Positions 7,387-16,478 of a stretch of DNA of 50,137 bases are shown piece after piece. The position numbers and the translations under genes were made by a program. Numbering within the stretch: position 1 is the first letter of the stretch; every line of letters starts with the position of its first letter. This DNA is from Lentisphaeria bacterium (GTDB lineage Bacteria; Verrucomicrobiota; Lentisphaeria; Victivallales; UBA1829), in NCBI GenBank assembly GCA_017503375.1, contig JAFVTF010000046.1, forward strand, positions 1 to 50,137, given 5' to 3'. The notes beneath the pieces are model-generated. The model was given only the letters and a program-made list of their open reading frames with translations, searched no databases and was not told where the DNA came from.

Positions 7387-8763
7387 TTATTTCAGATGTG
7401 AAAGTTCCTGACATCCCAGCGGATAAACTTCAAAACCCATTTCAAACAAAGATTCATGATCCAGAATATTCCGTCCGTCAAACAGGAATGCAGGCTTTTC
7501 CATCAGAGAGAATATTTTTCTGTAATCATATTCCGCAAACTCCTGCCATTCCGTTACAACAGCGACAGCGTGAGCACCTTTCACTGCTTCATACGGATTA
7601 TCACAGAACGTCACATTCTCATACCCGGCAAGATCCTTTCTGGCATTTTCCATGGCTTTCGGATCATAAATCGTAAGGTTTGCATTTTCTTCCAGAAGCA
7701 TTTTTGCAATGTAAATCGCAGGGGATTCCCGGGTATCTCCAGTATCCGCTTTGAAGGCAAAACCGAACATCGCAATATTTTTACCGGAAATAGTATTGAA
7801 CATGGAACGGACAATCCGTTCTGCAAAACGCCGTTCCTGATATTCATTCATTTTGACAACCTGTTCCCAATACGCCGCAACTTCAGGCAGGTTGTAAGTC
7901 TCACAGAGATAAACCAGATTCAAAATATCTTTTCTGAAACAGGAACCACCGAAACCGACACCCGGACGCAGAAACTTTGCTCCGATTCTGGAATCCATGC
8001 CAACTGCACGGGAGACTTCCCGCACATCAGCCCCAGTCCGTTCACACAGGGCAGAAACGCTGTTCATAGAAGAGATTCTCTGTGCCAGCATTGCATTGGC
8101 AATGAGTTTGGACATCTCACTGCTCCATACGTTGGTGGTCAGAATCTTTTCCCGGGGAACCCAACGGGCATAAATATCAACCAGAGCCTGCATTGCTTCG
8201 TGTCCATCAGGCGTCCGCATGGAGCCAATCAGAACTCTGTCAGGATTTTCCAAGTCTTTTACAGCTGTTCCTTCTGCCAGAAATTCCGGATTGGAAAGGA
8301 CGTGAAACTCATATCCGTTGGCATTTGCCTGAAGGATTTTATGAATCATTTCAGCCGCTCTGACAGGCAGGGTGCTTTTTTCAACAACAATTCTGGGACC
8401 ATCTGCATTTTCGGCAATCATGCGGGCACAGCGTTCCCAATATTGGAGATTTGCCGCTTTCCCCGCACCTGTCCCGAATTTCTTTGTGGGCGTGTTGACA
8501 CTCACAAAAATAATATAGGCATCACGAATGGCAGACACTGCATCGGTGGTGAAAAACAGGTTTTTCCCACGGCATTTTTTGACAAGAGCATCCAGCCCCG
8601 GTTCATAAATCGGAAGTTGATCCGAGTTCCATGCCGCAATCCGTTCTTCATTGATATCGGCAACCGTTACGGTATAATCGGGGCATTTTGCCGCGATCAT
8701 AGCCATTGTGGGACCGCCCACATAACCGGCACCGATACAGAGAATGTGCTTTTTGTCAGCCAT
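7387..8763 (-). CDS. ugd: UDP-glucose 6-dehydrogenase, animal/plant-like type
   Basis: Oxidises UDP-glucose to UDP-glucuronate with two NAD+, a precursor for capsule or LPS sugars. The 458-residue product has the NAD motif GAGYVGGPT (11-19), NPEFLAEGT (158-166), the catalytic Cys275 in [10 protein letters not shown], and [16 protein letters not shown] near residue 345. Several stretches ([46 protein letters not shown]) resemble the eukaryotic enzyme more than the common bacterial Ugd, which is shorter and starts with GYVGL. AAAGGA lies six bases before the ATG. It is the second gene after guaB, 18 bases away. Confidence 0.93.
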   Translation of the reverse strand: MADKKHILCIGAGYVGGPTMAMIAAKCPDYTVTVADINEERIAAWNSDQLPIYEPGLDALVKKCRGKNLFFTTDAVSAIRDAYIIFVSVNTPTKKFGTGAGKAANLQYWERCARMIAENADGPRIVVEKSTLPVRAAEMIHKILQANANGYEFHVLSNPEFLAEGTAVKDLENPDRVLIGSMRTPDGHEAMQALVDIYARWVPREKILTTNVWSSEMSKLIANAMLAQRISSMNSVSALCERTGADVREVSRAVGMDSRIGAKFLRPGVGFGGSCFRKDILNLVYLCETYNLPEVAAYWEQVVKMNEYQERRFAERIVRSMFNTISGKNIAMFGFAFKADTGDTRESPAIYIAKMLLEENANLTIYDPKAMENARKDLAGYENVTFCDNPYEAVKGAHAVAVVTEWQEFAEYDYRKIFSLMEKPAFLFDGRNILDHESLFEMGFEVYPLGCQELSHLK

Positions 8764-8781
8764 TCGTTTTCCTTTGGCTTA

Positions 8782-10281
8782 TCAGTTATCTGCCATATAG
8801 TTGGGAGCATCTTTGGAAAGAAGGATATCATGGGGATGAGCTTCTTTCAAGCCAGATGCACTCACGCGGATGATCTTTGCACGTTCCGTAAGTTCGGGAA
8901 TCGTGCGGGTTCCGCAATATCCGAGAGAATAACGGAGACCGCCGGTGAACTGATGGACGACTTCCCACAAAGCTCCGCGGTAGGGAACCATACCTTCGAT
9001 TCCCTGCGGAACCAGCTTTTTGGTGTCATCAACATCGGACTGACCGTAACGTTCACGGCTGCCTTTGGAGGTCTTCATTGCTTCCAGACTGCCCATACCA
9101 CGGTAGACAACATAACGTCTGCCATGGTGGATGATCTTATCTCCGGGGCTTTCCATAGTTCCTGCAAGAACAGAACCCATCATAACACAGTGCGCTCCGA
9201 CTGCCAAAGCCTTGGCAACGTCGCCGGACTGCTTGATACCGCCATCTGCGATAAGGGGAACTTCATCTCCGATTGCCTTGCGGACTTCATAAATAGCGGA
9301 GACCTGCGGCATACCGACACCTGCAACAACGCGGGTTGTACAGATGGAACCGGGTCCGATACCGACTTTGATTGCATCCACACCCGCATCCAGCAATGCT
9401 TTTCCTGCATCGCCTGCTGCGATATTTCCGGCAACAACGTCTGCAGAAATAGAGCGTTTCTTCAATTCTTTAACGGTTTCGATTACTCCTTTGGAGTGAC
9501 CGTGAGCTGTGTCAATTACAAGCGCATCCACACCTGCTGCGAGCAGACAGTCAATCCGTTTCCAGTCCATGGGGCTGATTGCAGCTGCAACACGGAGTCT
9601 GTGTCCGGCATCGCGGTTGTAGTTCGGCGCAATATTGCGGATGATTGTTCTTACGTCTGTGTAGCTGTAAAGTCCGGTAAGTCTGCCGTTTGCATCAAGG
9701 GTGGGCAGCTTTGCCAGTTTATTCTTTGTCATGATGTCGTATGCTTCCTGAAGTTCAGTTCCATCGGGAGCCGTAACCAGTTTTGCGGTCATGACATCTT
9801 TGAGTTTGACATTGTAGTCTGTCAGATATTTGATATCGCGGGAAGTGACAAGCCCCACGAGTTTTCCATCATTGTCAACGATGGGGAATCCGGAGAAGGA
9901 GTACTGCTTAGCAGCTTTTTCGTTCAGCATTTCTTCTACGGTCTGTTCCTGATTGAAGCAAATAGGCTGACGGATAAAACCGTTGAGGTATTGTTTCACC
10001 TTGCGGACTTCATCTGCCTGAATTTCAGGAGCAAGATTTTTGTGGATCACACCAATACCGCCGAGCTTTGCCATAGCAATTGCCATTTCGCTTTCGGTAA
10101 CAGTGTCCATCGCAGCAGAGACGAACGGGATGTTCAGTCTTATGTTGCGGGAAAAATTGGTGGAGACATCTGATTCATCGGGCAGAAAATCTGCATACTG
10201 CGTGATCAGTGAAATGTCGTCAAACGTGAGCCCTTCAAACTTGAAGTTGGCCATAAATTCGTCAATGAAAGTGTTGTTCAT
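8782..10281 (-). CDS. guaB: Inosine-5'-monophosphate dehydrogenase
   Basis: Catalyses IMP to XMP with NAD+, the committed step of GMP synthesis. The 499-residue protein has the (beta/alpha)8 barrel interrupted by two CBS domains (about 95-215). It shows the catalytic loop [10 protein letters not shown] (307-316) with Cys314, and a flap ending in GMGSLEAM. Length and motifs are standard. It is first in the leftward string and has its own TTGAAA-N16-TATATT promoter at 10306-10333. Linkage to sugar-nucleotide and tRNA-modification genes is not a known guaB operon and may be lineage-specific. Confidence 0.97.
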   Translation of the reverse strand: MNNTFIDEFMANFKFEGLTFDDISLITQYADFLPDESDVSTNFSRNIRLNIPFVSAAMDTVTESEMAIAMAKLGGIGVIHKNLAPEIQADEVRKVKQYLNGFIRQPICFNQEQTVEEMLNEKAAKQYSFSGFPIVDNDGKLVGLVTSRDIKYLTDYNVKLKDVMTAKLVTAPDGTELQEAYDIMTKNKLAKLPTLDANGRLTGLYSYTDVRTIIRNIAPNYNRDAGHRLRVAAAISPMDWKRIDCLLAAGVDALVIDTAHGHSKGVIETVKELKKRSISADVVAGNIAAGDAGKALLDAGVDAIKVGIGPGSICTTRVVAGVGMPQVSAIYEVRKAIGDEVPLIADGGIKQSGDVAKALAVGAHCVMMGSVLAGTMESPGDKIIHHGRRYVVYRGMGSLEAMKTSKGSRERYGQSDVDDTKKLVPQGIEGMVPYRGALWEVVHQFTGGLRYSLGYCGTRTIPELTERAKIIRVSASGLKEAHPHDILLSKDAPNYMADN

Positions 10282-10305
10282 CCTAAAACCTCCGTTTGCC
10301 TTTGA

Positions 10306-10333
10306 AATATAACGCTTTTTTCGGAAATTTCAA
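10306..10333 (-). promoter_or_regulatory. Promoter of guaB and probably of the nine-gene leftward string
   Basis: Minus strand TTGAAA (10333-10328), 16-base spacer, TATATT (10311-10306), about 25 bases before the guaB ATG. Confidence 0.7.
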
Positions 10334-10392
10334 GCTGAAAAACTGCCTTCTCTCAATTTTCTTATCAGTTTTTTGTGGATTACAGGGGAGTA

Positions 10393-10422
10393 TCCGGAAA
10401 AAATGGATTTTTACTTTCCGGA
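10393..10422 (-). other. Inverted repeat after the DUF262 cassette
   Basis: TCCGGAAA (10393-10400) and TTTCCGGA (10415-10422) with a 14-base loop, in the gap between the DUF262 genes and the guaB promoter. It may help end transcription of the cassette, but the stem is short and no clear T-run follows on the minus strand. Confidence 0.35.
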
Positions 10423-10512
10423 AAAACCGGCCGCAAGATGAATTTTTTCAATTTCTTCCTGTCTCAAACTTGCTGGTATATTTTTTGAAAAATTTAACGC
10501 CCGGTAAATATT

Positions 10513-12936
10513 TTATGAATTGCCGATAATCCCCTCAACAATGGAAAACATTTTGTCCGGCTGGTAAACAACTGTATTTTCATCATCTGTTTTTATGGAA
10601 TATTCCCCGGCAGAACCTTCCCATTGAATCAGATATTTCTTCTCGCCGTTATCAGAAAATTCAAATGCGTGCGTGTATTCTCCTTTGGAATCATGCAGTT
10701 TATTTTTCAATCCTTTTTTACGGCAAACTTCGGCAAAATACTTGAAAACCGGGTCAACACAATGGCTGTCCGGAGTTTTACGTTCTGCCAGAACAACATG
10801 ACCATTTGAAAAGTAAACTCTTTTGTAAGATGCATAATCAATGATTTCCGGACATTTGAGAATGCATCTGAGCCAGGGGACTGTATCAGCTGCCTCTCTC
10901 TTTTCTATTATAAGAGAATCGAGATATTCTTCAATGGATTTTTCACTGTGATTATCTCTCCAGTTGTCTATGAGAGACCGAAATAAAACCTGACCTTCCG
11001 GTTCGCGCAGACAGCGTTTGAAACTGTTGTCGCGATCCTTATTGTATTGAAAAAGCCGGTTTGTTTTGTGCCAGCAGTCCGGTGCAAAGGCAAGCAATGC
11101 GGCATAAAATTTATTGCCGGCAGAGCTGATCATATCAAGAATGGAAATGAGGCGTTTCCCATAGTCTTCAAAAAGTTTTTTGTCATCCTGTGCCCAATTC
11201 AGCAGACAGCGTATCTGTCCCCAGAGATAGCGATGTGTTTCAGCGTATTTCATAAGCGGATTCCAATCCGGGTCCAAAAGCTTCAGACGGGCTTTTTTTC
11301 TTTCCTCGTCCAATGATTGATTATCTAATCTTTTATATGTTTTATCTCCGGATTTCAAAAACTGAAGCACTATACTTTCATCTTCATAAATATCAAGTTT
11401 TCCATTTTCGATAAATGTTACCATATCGCCCATTATCAGATTTAAACTTTGCGCTGCCTCAAATGATGAAAATATTTTGTCAATACGCTGATTGTTGTTG
11501 TCATTCAGCAGGATGTTACGCATGGAAAGAACCCAATTCTGGAGATTTATGCACCACTTTTCGTGATTTGAAATATCATCACTTCCGGCAATGATCTCTG
11601 ATTTTTTGACAGGGAAATGACGCAGGAAGAGAAGCATTGCATAAAATATTAATTCCACATCATTCGGGACTTTTTCAGCAAGGAAGGATTCAAACAGCGT
11701 TGTTTTGTTCTTTTCAATATGGCTGTATTCAGGAAGAATTCCGGAAATTTCACTGTAAATGCCGTTTTGATTCCGGCAGATAAGAGAATTTATATCTGTC
11801 ATAAGTTGCTTGAAATCAATCATTACCTGTGTTTTCGGTACGATACAATGCTTTGCATCACTGCGAAGTTTCAGCAGGCTGTCATGATATGCTGACATCA
11901 GACCATCCAGATCAGCCTCATCTATTTTATATGCAGCCTGACGCACTTTTTCTCCAGTATGATTGTTTGCAAAAAGCTGTAATGCAACAAGCCGGATAAT
12001 CAGTTTTCTGAATTGTCTTTCAGTGTTCTTTGCTGCGGAAAGTCTGGTGTGCTGTCTATCGGCATCTTCAGCCTGTTCTGTGGAAATAATCGTTTCTCTT
12101 GCGTATTTATGCCAGAAGAAATCAATCCAGATGCCATCCATGAAGGTTCTCCAGTTATCTTCATCTTCCGCAGAGGAAAGCGCACGGTCATCCTCATTTT
12201 TTTCTTTCTGCTGCAATTGTAATTCTTCTTCAAGAGTTGACTTCAGTTTATCGAAATCAGACAGCTGTTTTCCGCGGGCGTTCATTTTTATAAACAGTTC
12301 GTTGGATAATCCGAAGTCCCCGAGATTCAGCAAATGAAACGTGATATTTGAAAGATTCCGGCGGCATGTTTCAAGATTCATGCTCCATTCATTTCCCATT
12401 TCGTCATAAATGGCATCGATCATGACAAGCATGGAAAGAATCGTTGGATCATATTTCCATTCAAACTTAAACCAATCCCTGCCGCGGATAATATCTGACG
12501 GTTTTATCTCTTTGTCTGTATTTTTTGTTTTTTCAATTGCTTCATCTACATACTGTCGTGCGGAATGCAGTACCAGTTCATCACAGAATTCCCGGGAAGT
12601 GTTCCGTGTTTCATAGGTAAAGATTGACTGTCCCCGTTCAGCTGTATTGAGTTTTACTCCCATCATCCAATGGAGAAGAAAGAGGGTTGTAAGCCTCTGT
12701 TGACCATCCAGAGGTTCAAAGGCATTATCTTTATTGCTTCCATAGACAAAATCGAGTTCCGTATCCGGGCGTATTCCTTTTACAATGGGGAGTAATGTAT
12801 GAATAAAGTCTTTTCTGATTTCATTCACATTGGGACAGGTTCTGCCTTGTGCATAATCTCTTTGAATTTTTGGAATCCGGATTTTTGTCTGATGTATCAA
12901 ATCTTCAAAAGAGTATTTTATCAAATTTTCACTCAT
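10513..12936 (-). CDS. DUF262-domain protein, second gene of a paired cassette
   Basis: An 807-residue protein with an N-terminal DUF262 (GmrS-like, ParB-superfamily fold) domain: IPKIQRDYAQGR (21-32) and the nucleotide-hydrolysis motif DGQQRLTT (77-84). In characterised relatives (GmrSD, BrxU, SspE) this motif hydrolyses NTP to license cleavage of modified or foreign DNA. The remaining 700 residues are mostly helical-looking, end in a beta-rich segment, and show no HNH motif I can identify. Its ATG overlaps the stop of the upstream DUF262 gene (ATGA), so the pair is coupled. Base composition looks more AT-rich than the flanking housekeeping genes, compatible with acquisition. A defence role is inference. 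Confidence 0.75.
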   Translation of the reverse strand: MSENLIKYSFEDLIHQTKIRIPKIQRDYAQGRTCPNVNEIRKDFIHTLLPIVKGIRPDTELDFVYGSNKDNAFEPLDGQQRLTTLFLLHWMMGVKLNTAERGQSIFTYETRNTSREFCDELVLHSARQYVDEAIEKTKNTDKEIKPSDIIRGRDWFKFEWKYDPTILSMLVMIDAIYDEMGNEWSMNLETCRRNLSNITFHLLNLGDFGLSNELFIKMNARGKQLSDFDKLKSTLEEELQLQQKEKNEDDRALSSAEDEDNWRTFMDGIWIDFFWHKYARETIISTEQAEDADRQHTRLSAAKNTERQFRKLIIRLVALQLFANNHTGEKVRQAAYKIDEADLDGLMSAYHDSLLKLRSDAKHCIVPKTQVMIDFKQLMTDINSLICRNQNGIYSEISGILPEYSHIEKNKTTLFESFLAEKVPNDVELIFYAMLLFLRHFPVKKSEIIAGSDDISNHEKWCINLQNWVLSMRNILLNDNNNQRIDKIFSSFEAAQSLNLIMGDMVTFIENGKLDIYEDESIVLQFLKSGDKTYKRLDNQSLDEERKKARLKLLDPDWNPLMKYAETHRYLWGQIRCLLNWAQDDKKLFEDYGKRLISILDMISSAGNKFYAALLAFAPDCWHKTNRLFQYNKDRDNSFKRCLREPEGQVLFRSLIDNWRDNHSEKSIEEYLDSLIIEKREAADTVPWLRCILKCPEIIDYASYKRVYFSNGHVVLAERKTPDSHCVDPVFKYFAEVCRKKGLKNKLHDSKGEYTHAFEFSDNGEKKYLIQWEGSAGEYSIKTDDENTVVYQPDKMFSIVEGIIGNS

Positions 12937-14855
12937 GGTTTTTCTTCCTCACTCAAATCAGAAACGGAATCGAATATCGGGTCAACAAATTCATGTATCG
13001 CTTTCAGATAATCTTCCCGGTCGGAAGAACTCCAGCGCATACTGTCAAGATATGTCGCTCTGATGTTGCTGTCGCTGTAATATTTCAAAAACAGATTTCT
13101 TGTGCAGACAGGAATAAAACATTCATTTTTTTTATCTTTGTTCAACAGGTAATAACGTTTGAATGCAAACGGAGCATCTTTATATTCTCTGTTGCTGGAG
13201 CTGTCAAGGAGTGTCAGATTGCTGATAAAATCCTTCTTTTTGGTTGTCAGATCAACCTCATCTTCCTTTTCGTCGGCTTCTCTTGCATAAAATTTATTGA
13301 TGGTTCTGTAAAATTCATTATATATTTTTTCATTCACCCGCTGTTTTTCTTCAAAGTTTTTTATATGTCCTTTACAGAGGTTTGCCAGTTCCAGTGAACG
13401 GGGTGTGCCTTCAAGCTCAAGTATAAATTTAACTTGATTCATCCAGCGGATACGGTCTTCTTTTTCCTGTAAGGTTGCATCGTTCCTGGAATCAACATGT
13501 TCAATATCCCATTCCTGTTTTTTGTATTCGTCAAATGAAAAACGTATACAGTGTCCTCTCCGGCAGCATTCAATATTCATGAGCAGCAGTACCCGCTGAA
13601 CAAATTCTGACCCGTATTCCAAATCATCAATATCTTTTTTTGTCAAATATTTGTTTTCTTTTTTGAATTTTGTCATCATCAATTGCCGCAACGCTGTTTC
13701 AGTATCTTTTTCAGTCCATTCATATTCAGGCTGAAGTTCTTTCTTCTTCTTTTTTTTCAGTTCAAGGTAACTGTGGATTTTCAACGGGGAAAATCCTATG
13801 GCAACAAGATACCCGACATAGTGGTAATACAAATTACTCTCATACCACGCAAGAAGCCGATCAAAGGTTTTCCGGACTTGTTTCCATGCATTCTGCATAT
13901 TGTTTATGCCGGATGCCCATTCCCCCTGAAAAACTTCCTGTTTCTGATACCGTTCTTTTTCTCTGCAGAAATCGTAAAGTTTCTGGAATTCCCGGTAGGA
14001 AAAGTCTGTATCATCCGTTTCTTTGCGGCATGTGACAAAGTCAAAGAGTATATCTATGCGGGTTTGTGTCTTCCGGTTATCTCCGCTGATAAAATACCAG
14101 AAATTGTCATTCTGGAATATTTTTTCCATCTCATTCCATTCCATCGCAAGCTGTTCAGCCGCAAGACGGTTTTCGCTGCTATGAAGTTCGTAATCCATGA
14201 CAAACAGGGCTTTTATCAGTTCCGCATTTGTCAGCGGAATTTTTCCTTTGTTGAGTCTGTTGAAAAAGTTTATACTCTGCAGATCTTCACTGTTTTCACT
14301 GATTGCATACCATATAATTTTCACCTGACGCTTTTGATCATACAGCAGAGTTCCTTTGAAGCTGTCCAAATTCTGTCTTTTGCTCGCCTGATCTTTAAAC
14401 CAGTCATCAATGACCTGTCTGGCAACAGAAAGATAGTAACTGTCAATATTATCTTCAGCCCGTGGATTATCAAAATCAAGTTGCGGGCGATTCGCGTAGG
14501 TAATACTGTAGAGTGAATTCTGATAGATTTCCCGTTCATCCTCTCCCAGCTTTTTTACGAGTCGTTTCAGCAGGAGAAGCATGGTCGTCAGTCTTTGCTG
14601 TCCATCCAGAACTTCCCATGCGGATTTATCTTTATTCCATTTCACGACAACCGGCTGCAGAAAGTAGCTGTCTCCCAAATTGTCATCATTTGCAAACTGT
14701 TTTATATCTTCCAGTAAATCTGAAACCTGTCTTTTTTCCCATCTGTAACCGCGTTGGAAAGATGGTATTATGAAATAGTGCTGTCCATCCAGCAGTTCTG
14801 CGATCGGCATAGGCCGGAATTTCCGGTTCGCTTGATTTTCCATACTTATCAACAT
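12933..14855 (-). CDS. DUF262-DUF1524 (HNH-type) protein, first gene of the paired cassette
   Basis: About 640 residues. The N-terminal DUF262 domain has IPSFQRGYRWE (30-40) and DGQQRLTT (84-91). The C-terminal part has WDIEHVDSRN (about residue 450), the His-centred motif of the DUF1524 HNH-like nuclease domain; the two halves are fused as in GmrSD and SspE. I chose the ATG at 14855 (GGAA site five bases upstream); an ATG at 14843 is also possible. The open frame continues to 15008, but that stretch holds the promoter and a leader hairpin. An NTP-dependent, modification-sensing nuclease is the natural hypothesis; substrate unknown. Confidence 0.8.
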   Translation of the reverse strand: MLISMENQANRKFRPMPIAELLDGQHYFIIPSFQRGYRWEKRQVSDLLEDIKQFANDDNLGDSYFLQPVVVKWNKDKSAWEVLDGQQRLTTMLLLLKRLVKKLGEDEREIYQNSLYSITYANRPQLDFDNPRAEDNIDSYYLSVARQVIDDWFKDQASKRQNLDSFKGTLLYDQKRQVKIIWYAISENSEDLQSINFFNRLNKGKIPLTNAELIKALFVMDYELHSSENRLAAEQLAMEWNEMEKIFQNDNFWYFISGDNRKTQTRIDILFDFVTCRKETDDTDFSYREFQKLYDFCREKERYQKQEVFQGEWASGINNMQNAWKQVRKTFDRLLAWYESNLYYHYVGYLVAIGFSPLKIHSYLELKKKKKKELQPEYEWTEKDTETALRQLMMTKFKKENKYLTKKDIDDLEYGSEFVQRVLLLMNIECCRRGHCIRFSFDEYKKQEWDIEHVDSRNDATLQEKEDRIRWMNQVKFILELEGTPRSLELANLCKGHIKNFEEKQRVNEKIYNEFYRTINKFYAREADEKEDEVDLTTKKKDFISNLTLLDSSSNREYKDAPFAFKRYYLLNKDKKNECFIPVCTRNLFLKYYSDSNIRATYLDSMRWSSSDREDYLKAIHEFVDPIFDSVSDLSEEEKP

Positions 14856-14871
14856 TCCCGTTCCAAAATTA

Positions 14872-14924
14872 CTGCACTTTATGCGGCTGGTTTGTTTATG
14901 CTTTCCAGACCGAAAAAAGTGCAG
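14872..14924 (-). promoter_or_regulatory. Leader hairpin upstream of the DUF262 cassette
   Basis: Outer arms CTGCACTTT (14872-14880) and AAAGTGCAG (14916-14924). Inner arms CGGCTGG (14884-14890) and CCAG-A-CCG (14905-14912). It lies in the predicted 5' leader, 17 bases before the chosen start codon. It could be an operator or a fold that shields the ribosome site. Confidence 0.5.
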
Positions 14925-14979
14925 CTTTTCCGCGTTTTTTCTCTTTGACGTTAACTTAATTACTGATGTCAATATCGTT

Positions 14980-15008
14980 AATATAGCATAAATAACCGGA
15001 AAATACAA
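14980..15008 (-). promoter_or_regulatory. Promoter of the DUF262 cassette
   Basis: Minus strand TTGTAT (15008-15003), 17-base spacer, TATATT (14985-14980), giving a leader of roughly 120 bases that contains the hairpin at 14872-14924. Confidence 0.5.
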
Positions 15009-15209
15009 TGCAGATTATGAAATTCCAACCCCTCCCCAGGTGTTTTTTTTGACAGATTCTCTGGTGGTGTAATTTGATATAACAAGAAAAACACGAAAAT
15101 ATTACTGATAAAAATGAACTTTTTCAATATTTCATCCTTGACTATTTTATTACAAAGCAGTATCTTTACAAAAGAATTTAAACTGAAAACAGAAAAACGG
15201 TGTGTGGCT

Positions 15210-16265
15210 ATGAAAAAATTATCATTTATGTTTCTTTTTTGCGTTGTCTTTGCATCAGTAATCGCTGCGGGGGCAGAGAAGGAAAAAGTTAAAATTGATG
15301 ATGATACCATTGAATTGCAGGTGTCTCCCCAAATGCGCAACAAAATCCAAAGAGCCTTTGAACGGGGAACAATGTATGATGAAAATGGCGTTACAGTAAT
15401 CGAGTTGGATGACGAGAACAGCAAGGGAGTTCTTGCCGACGGGGATGATGCTATTGTTATTGCGCCTCCGGAAGACCGCAGCAGTAAAACAACATTGAGC
15501 GATACTTTGAAGAGTGCAGTCTCTCCCACCGGAAGCAGTGATGAAATCGTTTCCAAAATTGCAAAAGGCGGTGCAAATTTAATGTGTAAGGCCTTCCTTG
15601 CAGTTCTTCCTTTTGCTGTCCGTATGGGCTATGGACTCGATTTGATGAGTGATGGAATCGCCCGGTCTATCCTTGGAAAACCGCAGAAAACACAAAAAGA
15701 AAAAGAGGCTCTCTGGAATGAATACGTTCAATGGGAAATGAAAATCCAGAAATCCGGAAAATCTCTGCAGTATATGGTCTTTGAATACGATGAGTATGTC
15801 GATGACAGTAAAAAGGTTCAGCCTAAAAAGAAAGTTCCGGCTGAAACAAAAAAGATTGTCCGGAAACAGAAGCCTGCAGCAGAAGAGGTTGTTGAGGAAG
15901 ATGTGGAAGAAGAGGATATTCCGCAGAAAGTGGTAACCATCAATAATTTCGTTCAGACAACTTATGTTGCTCCCACCAGACGGAATGTGGTTTTAGCTGT
16001 TCCCGGCCGGGTTCGTCCCCGCGGACACAGAATCCGGCACCGGGTTCACTATCTGCCCGGAATCCGGCGTTCCGCCAAACGTCATGGACCGCCGCCCCGT
16101 CCGGTGGTAATCCGCAAAAAAAGACATCATCATGCCCATGTTGCAGGCAGACCGAAACGTTTTGAGTCACATCGCCGTCCGAAAGTCGTGATGCATACAA
16201 AAGGTTATCGCCGTCCGGCACGTCATGCACGTCCGGCACCTCCGCGCAGAGGAAATAGACGCTGA
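15210..16265 (+). CDS. Exported protein with an acidic middle and a very basic His/Arg/Pro-rich tail, unknown function
   Basis: A 351-residue protein that I do not recognise. It begins with a Sec signal peptide (MKKLSFMFLFCVVFASVIAA, cut probably after AGA). A folded-looking middle (about 25-230) carries a Gly/Ala-rich hydrophobic segment near 130-160. Then come a Lys-rich run, a strongly acidic patch (EEVVEEDVEEEDI, about residue 230), and a tail of about 100 residues packed with Arg, His, Pro and Lys, ending PPRRGNRR. Acidic and basic blocks next to each other suggest polyelectrolyte binding (LPS, nucleic acid or cell wall) or self-association. The start at 15210 fits the signal peptide; the frame is open from 15114 but those residues are not signal-like. 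Stand-alone gene. Confidence 0.7.
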   Translation: MKKLSFMFLFCVVFASVIAAGAEKEKVKIDDDTIELQVSPQMRNKIQRAFERGTMYDENGVTVIELDDENSKGVLADGDDAIVIAPPEDRSSKTTLSDTLKSAVSPTGSSDEIVSKIAKGGANLMCKAFLAVLPFAVRMGYGLDLMSDGIARSILGKPQKTQKEKEALWNEYVQWEMKIQKSGKSLQYMVFEYDEYVDDSKKVQPKKKVPAETKKIVRKQKPAAEEVVEEDVEEEDIPQKVVTINNFVQTTYVAPTRRNVVLAVPGRVRPRGHRIRHRVHYLPGIRRSAKRHGPPPRPVVIRKKRHHHAHVAGRPKRFESHRRPKVVMHTKGYRRPARHARPAPPRRGNRR

Positions 16266-16478
16266 TGCTTATGAAATAATTAATATTCTTTCTTCCCGTT
16301 TTTCTTCTCTTCAGCGGATGTTCCGTGATGGAAAAGAAGATAAATCTGTTGTCAGAACCCGGAATGGAAGAACAGACAGATTTCTTTGTTTGTTTTTACT
16401 GTTTTGTGTTGAAGAGTGTAGTTTAATATCGTTTTATTTTTTTGGCTGTGGTATAGTCTGGTAAAACGAAAGGGGCTG

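Noticed and set aside
7456..10173. A 905-codon plus-strand frame opposite ugd and guaB
   Set aside because: It crosses two firmly identified genes and their intergenic gap, and the translation is low-complexity without motifs; a codon-bias shadow.
10282..10512. A riboswitch before guaB
   Set aside because: The promoter lies about 25 bases before the start codon, so the leader is too short for a purine or other aptamer, and no aptamer signature was seen.
14856..15008. An N-terminal extension of the first DUF262 protein to 15008
   Set aside because: The extension would cover the predicted promoter and leader hairpin and has no ribosome site; the DUF262 domain starts well after 14855.
16225..16464. 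A possible 79-codon gene after the basic exported protein
   Set aside because: It overlaps the end of the exported protein, has no ribosome site and shows no protein-like features.
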